DNA of 64,000 bases. It comes from Escherichia fergusonii ATCC 35469. GTDB lineage: Bacteria; Pseudomonadota; Gammaproteobacteria; Enterobacterales; Enterobacteriaceae. A program made the position numbers and the translations under genes. The notes beneath the pieces were generated by a model. The model was not told the DNA's origin. It made no database searches and saw nothing but the letters and a program-made list of their open reading frames with translations. This document shows, piece after piece, positions 63,282-64,000 of this stretch (positions within the stretch are counted from its first letter, which is position 1; each line of letters starts with the position of its first letter). The DNA is taken from the NCBI RefSeq assembly GCF_000026225.1, contig NC_011740.1:1302001-1366000 (forward strand), written 5' to 3'.

Positions 63282-63620
63282 ATGAACAAGAATATGGCAG
63301 GAATTCTGGGTGCAGCGGCGGTATTAACTATGCTGGCAGGTTGTACGGCTTATGATCGTACTAAAGACCAGTTTGTCCAGCCTGTGGTGAAAGATGTCAA
63401 AAAGGGCATGAGCCGGGCGCAGGTTGCACAAATTGCGGGTAAACCATCGTCTGAAGTCAGCATGATACATGCTCGTGGTACGTGTCAGACCTACATCCTG
63501 GGTCAACGTGATGGTAAAGTTGAAACCTACTTTGTTGCCTTAGACGATACCGGGCATGTGATTAACTCTGGCTACCAGACTTGCGCCGAGTACGACACGG
63601 ATCCACAAGCTACGAAATAA
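63282..63620 (+). CDS. osmE: Osmotically inducible lipoprotein OsmE
   Basis: This 112-residue lipoprotein has a lipobox LAGC (Cys21) and a SmpA/OmlA (BamE-like) domain: VVKDVKKGMSRAQVAQIAGK, with a conserved Cys pair. E. coli osmE is sigma-S- and osmolarity-induced. It has a good GAGGA ribosome site, its own promoter in the 201-base spacer to nadE, and a perfect terminator. Confidence 0.97.
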   Translation: MNKNMAGILGAAAVLTMLAGCTAYDRTKDQFVQPVVKDVKKGMSRAQVAQIAGKPSSEVSMIHARGTCQTYILGQRDGKVETYFVALDDTGHVINSGYQTCAEYDTDPQATK

Positions 63621-63652
63621 CTTTTACTGTTCATTGCCTGAACAAACAAGGA

Positions 63653-63676
63653 GCCGACACCAGTGTCGGCTTTTTT
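63653..63676 (+). terminator. osmE terminator
   Basis: GCCGACA (63653-63659) pairs with TGTCGGC (63664-63670), followed by six Ts. Confidence 0.92.
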
Positions 63677-63721
63677 CTGTTCAGAATATCTTATTTATTG
63701 TCGCGAATTATTTGCCCGAAA

Positions 63722-63737
63722 TGTGAGTCGGGTCATA
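63722..63737 (+). promoter_or_regulatory. CRP-like site upstream of chb
   Basis: TGTGA-N6-TCATA closely fits the CRP consensus TGTGA-N6-TCACA and lies about 70 bases before a TATACT -10 candidate (63801-63806). The chb operon is known to need CRP. Confidence 0.5.
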
Positions 63738-63743
63738 ACGTAA

Positions 63744-63796
63744 GGTCAATGAGAGACAATTCTGGTGGTCAATGAAGTACTATCCCTCCGGTCAAT
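63744..63796 (+). repeat. Three GGTCAAT repeats, 23 bases apart, before chbB
   Basis: GGTCAAT occurs at 63744-63750, 63767-63773 and 63790-63796, starts exactly 23 bases apart, just before the -10 candidate TATACT. They could be binding half-sites for the AraC-type regulator ChbR (inference). Confidence 0.6.
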
Positions 63797-63916
63797 CCCG
63801 TATACTCGTTTCATCAAACAAATAAACAATTTTCTTACCTTGGTACCAGAGCATGATGCAGGTGAAGACTTGTGACATGGCTGGCTGACAGATAATCGCA
63901 TATAAGGAACGTCTTA

Positions 63917-64000
63917 ATGGAAAAGAAACATATTTATCTGTTCTGTTCTGCAGGTATGTCAACTTCTTTACTGGTATCGAAGATGCGTGCGCAAGCAGAA
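63917..64000 (+). CDS. chbB: Chitobiose PTS enzyme IIB (truncated by window)
   Basis: Only the first 28 codons are present: MEKKHIYLFCSAGMSTSLLV and onward, the start of E. coli ChbB (CelA). Cys10 in LFCSAGMSTS is the phosphorylated residue of the lactose-type EIIB for N,N'-diacetylchitobiose. AAGGAAC precedes the ATG. The operon (chbBCARFG in E. coli) should continue to the right. Confidence 0.93.
   Translation, partial: MEKKHIYLFCSAGMSTSLLVSKMRAQAE

Noticed and set aside
1..64000. CRISPR array, prophage, insertion sequences, tRNA or rRNA genes
   Set aside because: No regularly spaced repeats with spacers, no transposase or phage proteins, and no structural RNA signature were seen. The repeats present are REP/BIME and ERIC units.

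Overview
The window is chromosomal DNA of an enteric bacterium of the genus Escherichia. Almost every protein is recognisable as the counterpart of an E. coli K-12 gene, usually at identical length, but substitutions are scattered widely enough (for example in FadD, PncA, YdjX and Ves) to suggest a lineage or species beside E. coli rather than K-12 itself. REP/BIME and ERIC intergenic repeats support this. I see no rRNA, tRNA, CRISPR array, prophage, insertion sequence or plasmid gene.

Layout. 1-5,400: nudL (cut by the window edge), pabB, yoaH, yoaC and the RidA-like yoaB. Two accessory insertions interrupt this stretch: an AT-rich pair (a frameshifted small gene plus a beta-propeller-like protein) and a DUF4177/small-membrane-protein pair beside ERIC remnants. 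5,400-11,800: yoaA, tsaB, yeaY, fadD and rnd (DNA repair helicase, tRNA t6A synthesis, lipoprotein, fatty acid activation, RNase D). 11,800-29,480: ldtC, mfd, ycfT, lolCDE-nagK-cobB, ycfZ-ymfA, potABCD and pepT. 29,530-43,570: yeaD, gapA, msrB, yeaC, ansA-pncA, a SIMPL-domain gene, sppA, ydjA-selD-topB, ynjI and gdhA. 43,900-52,110: ynjH, nudG, ynjF, ynjE and the translationally coupled run ydjX-ydjZ-ynjA-ynjB-ynjC-ynjD. 52,260-64,000: xthA, astCADBE (arginine succinyltransferase pathway behind a sigma-54 promoter), spy, ves, cho, nadE, osmE and the first codons of chbB.

The most informative signal is in gene order. In K-12 the ldtC-pepT block lies hundreds of kilobases away, and rnd and yeaD are separated by the yeaE-yeaX genes. 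Here ldtC-pepT sits exactly between rnd and yeaD, with both junctions in convergent 3' ends next to terminators and no insertion sequence. At the first junction the last dozen residues of LdtC differ from the K-12 protein as I recall it. Two nested inversions would explain the arrangement and predict that yeaE-yeaX now occupies the old ldtC-pepT site.

Functionally the region is mostly housekeeping: cell-envelope maintenance (lolCDE, ldtC, sppA, spy), repair (mfd, yoaA, xthA, cho, topB), central metabolism (gapA, gdhA, nadE, pncA, astCADBE) and transport (potABCD, ynjBCD). I did not find a clearly new multi-gene system. The best candidates for unexplained biology are the accessory pairs near the left end, the SIMPL-domain insertion, the ydjX-ynjD run lacking ydjY, and a 23-bp-spaced repeat in front of chbB.
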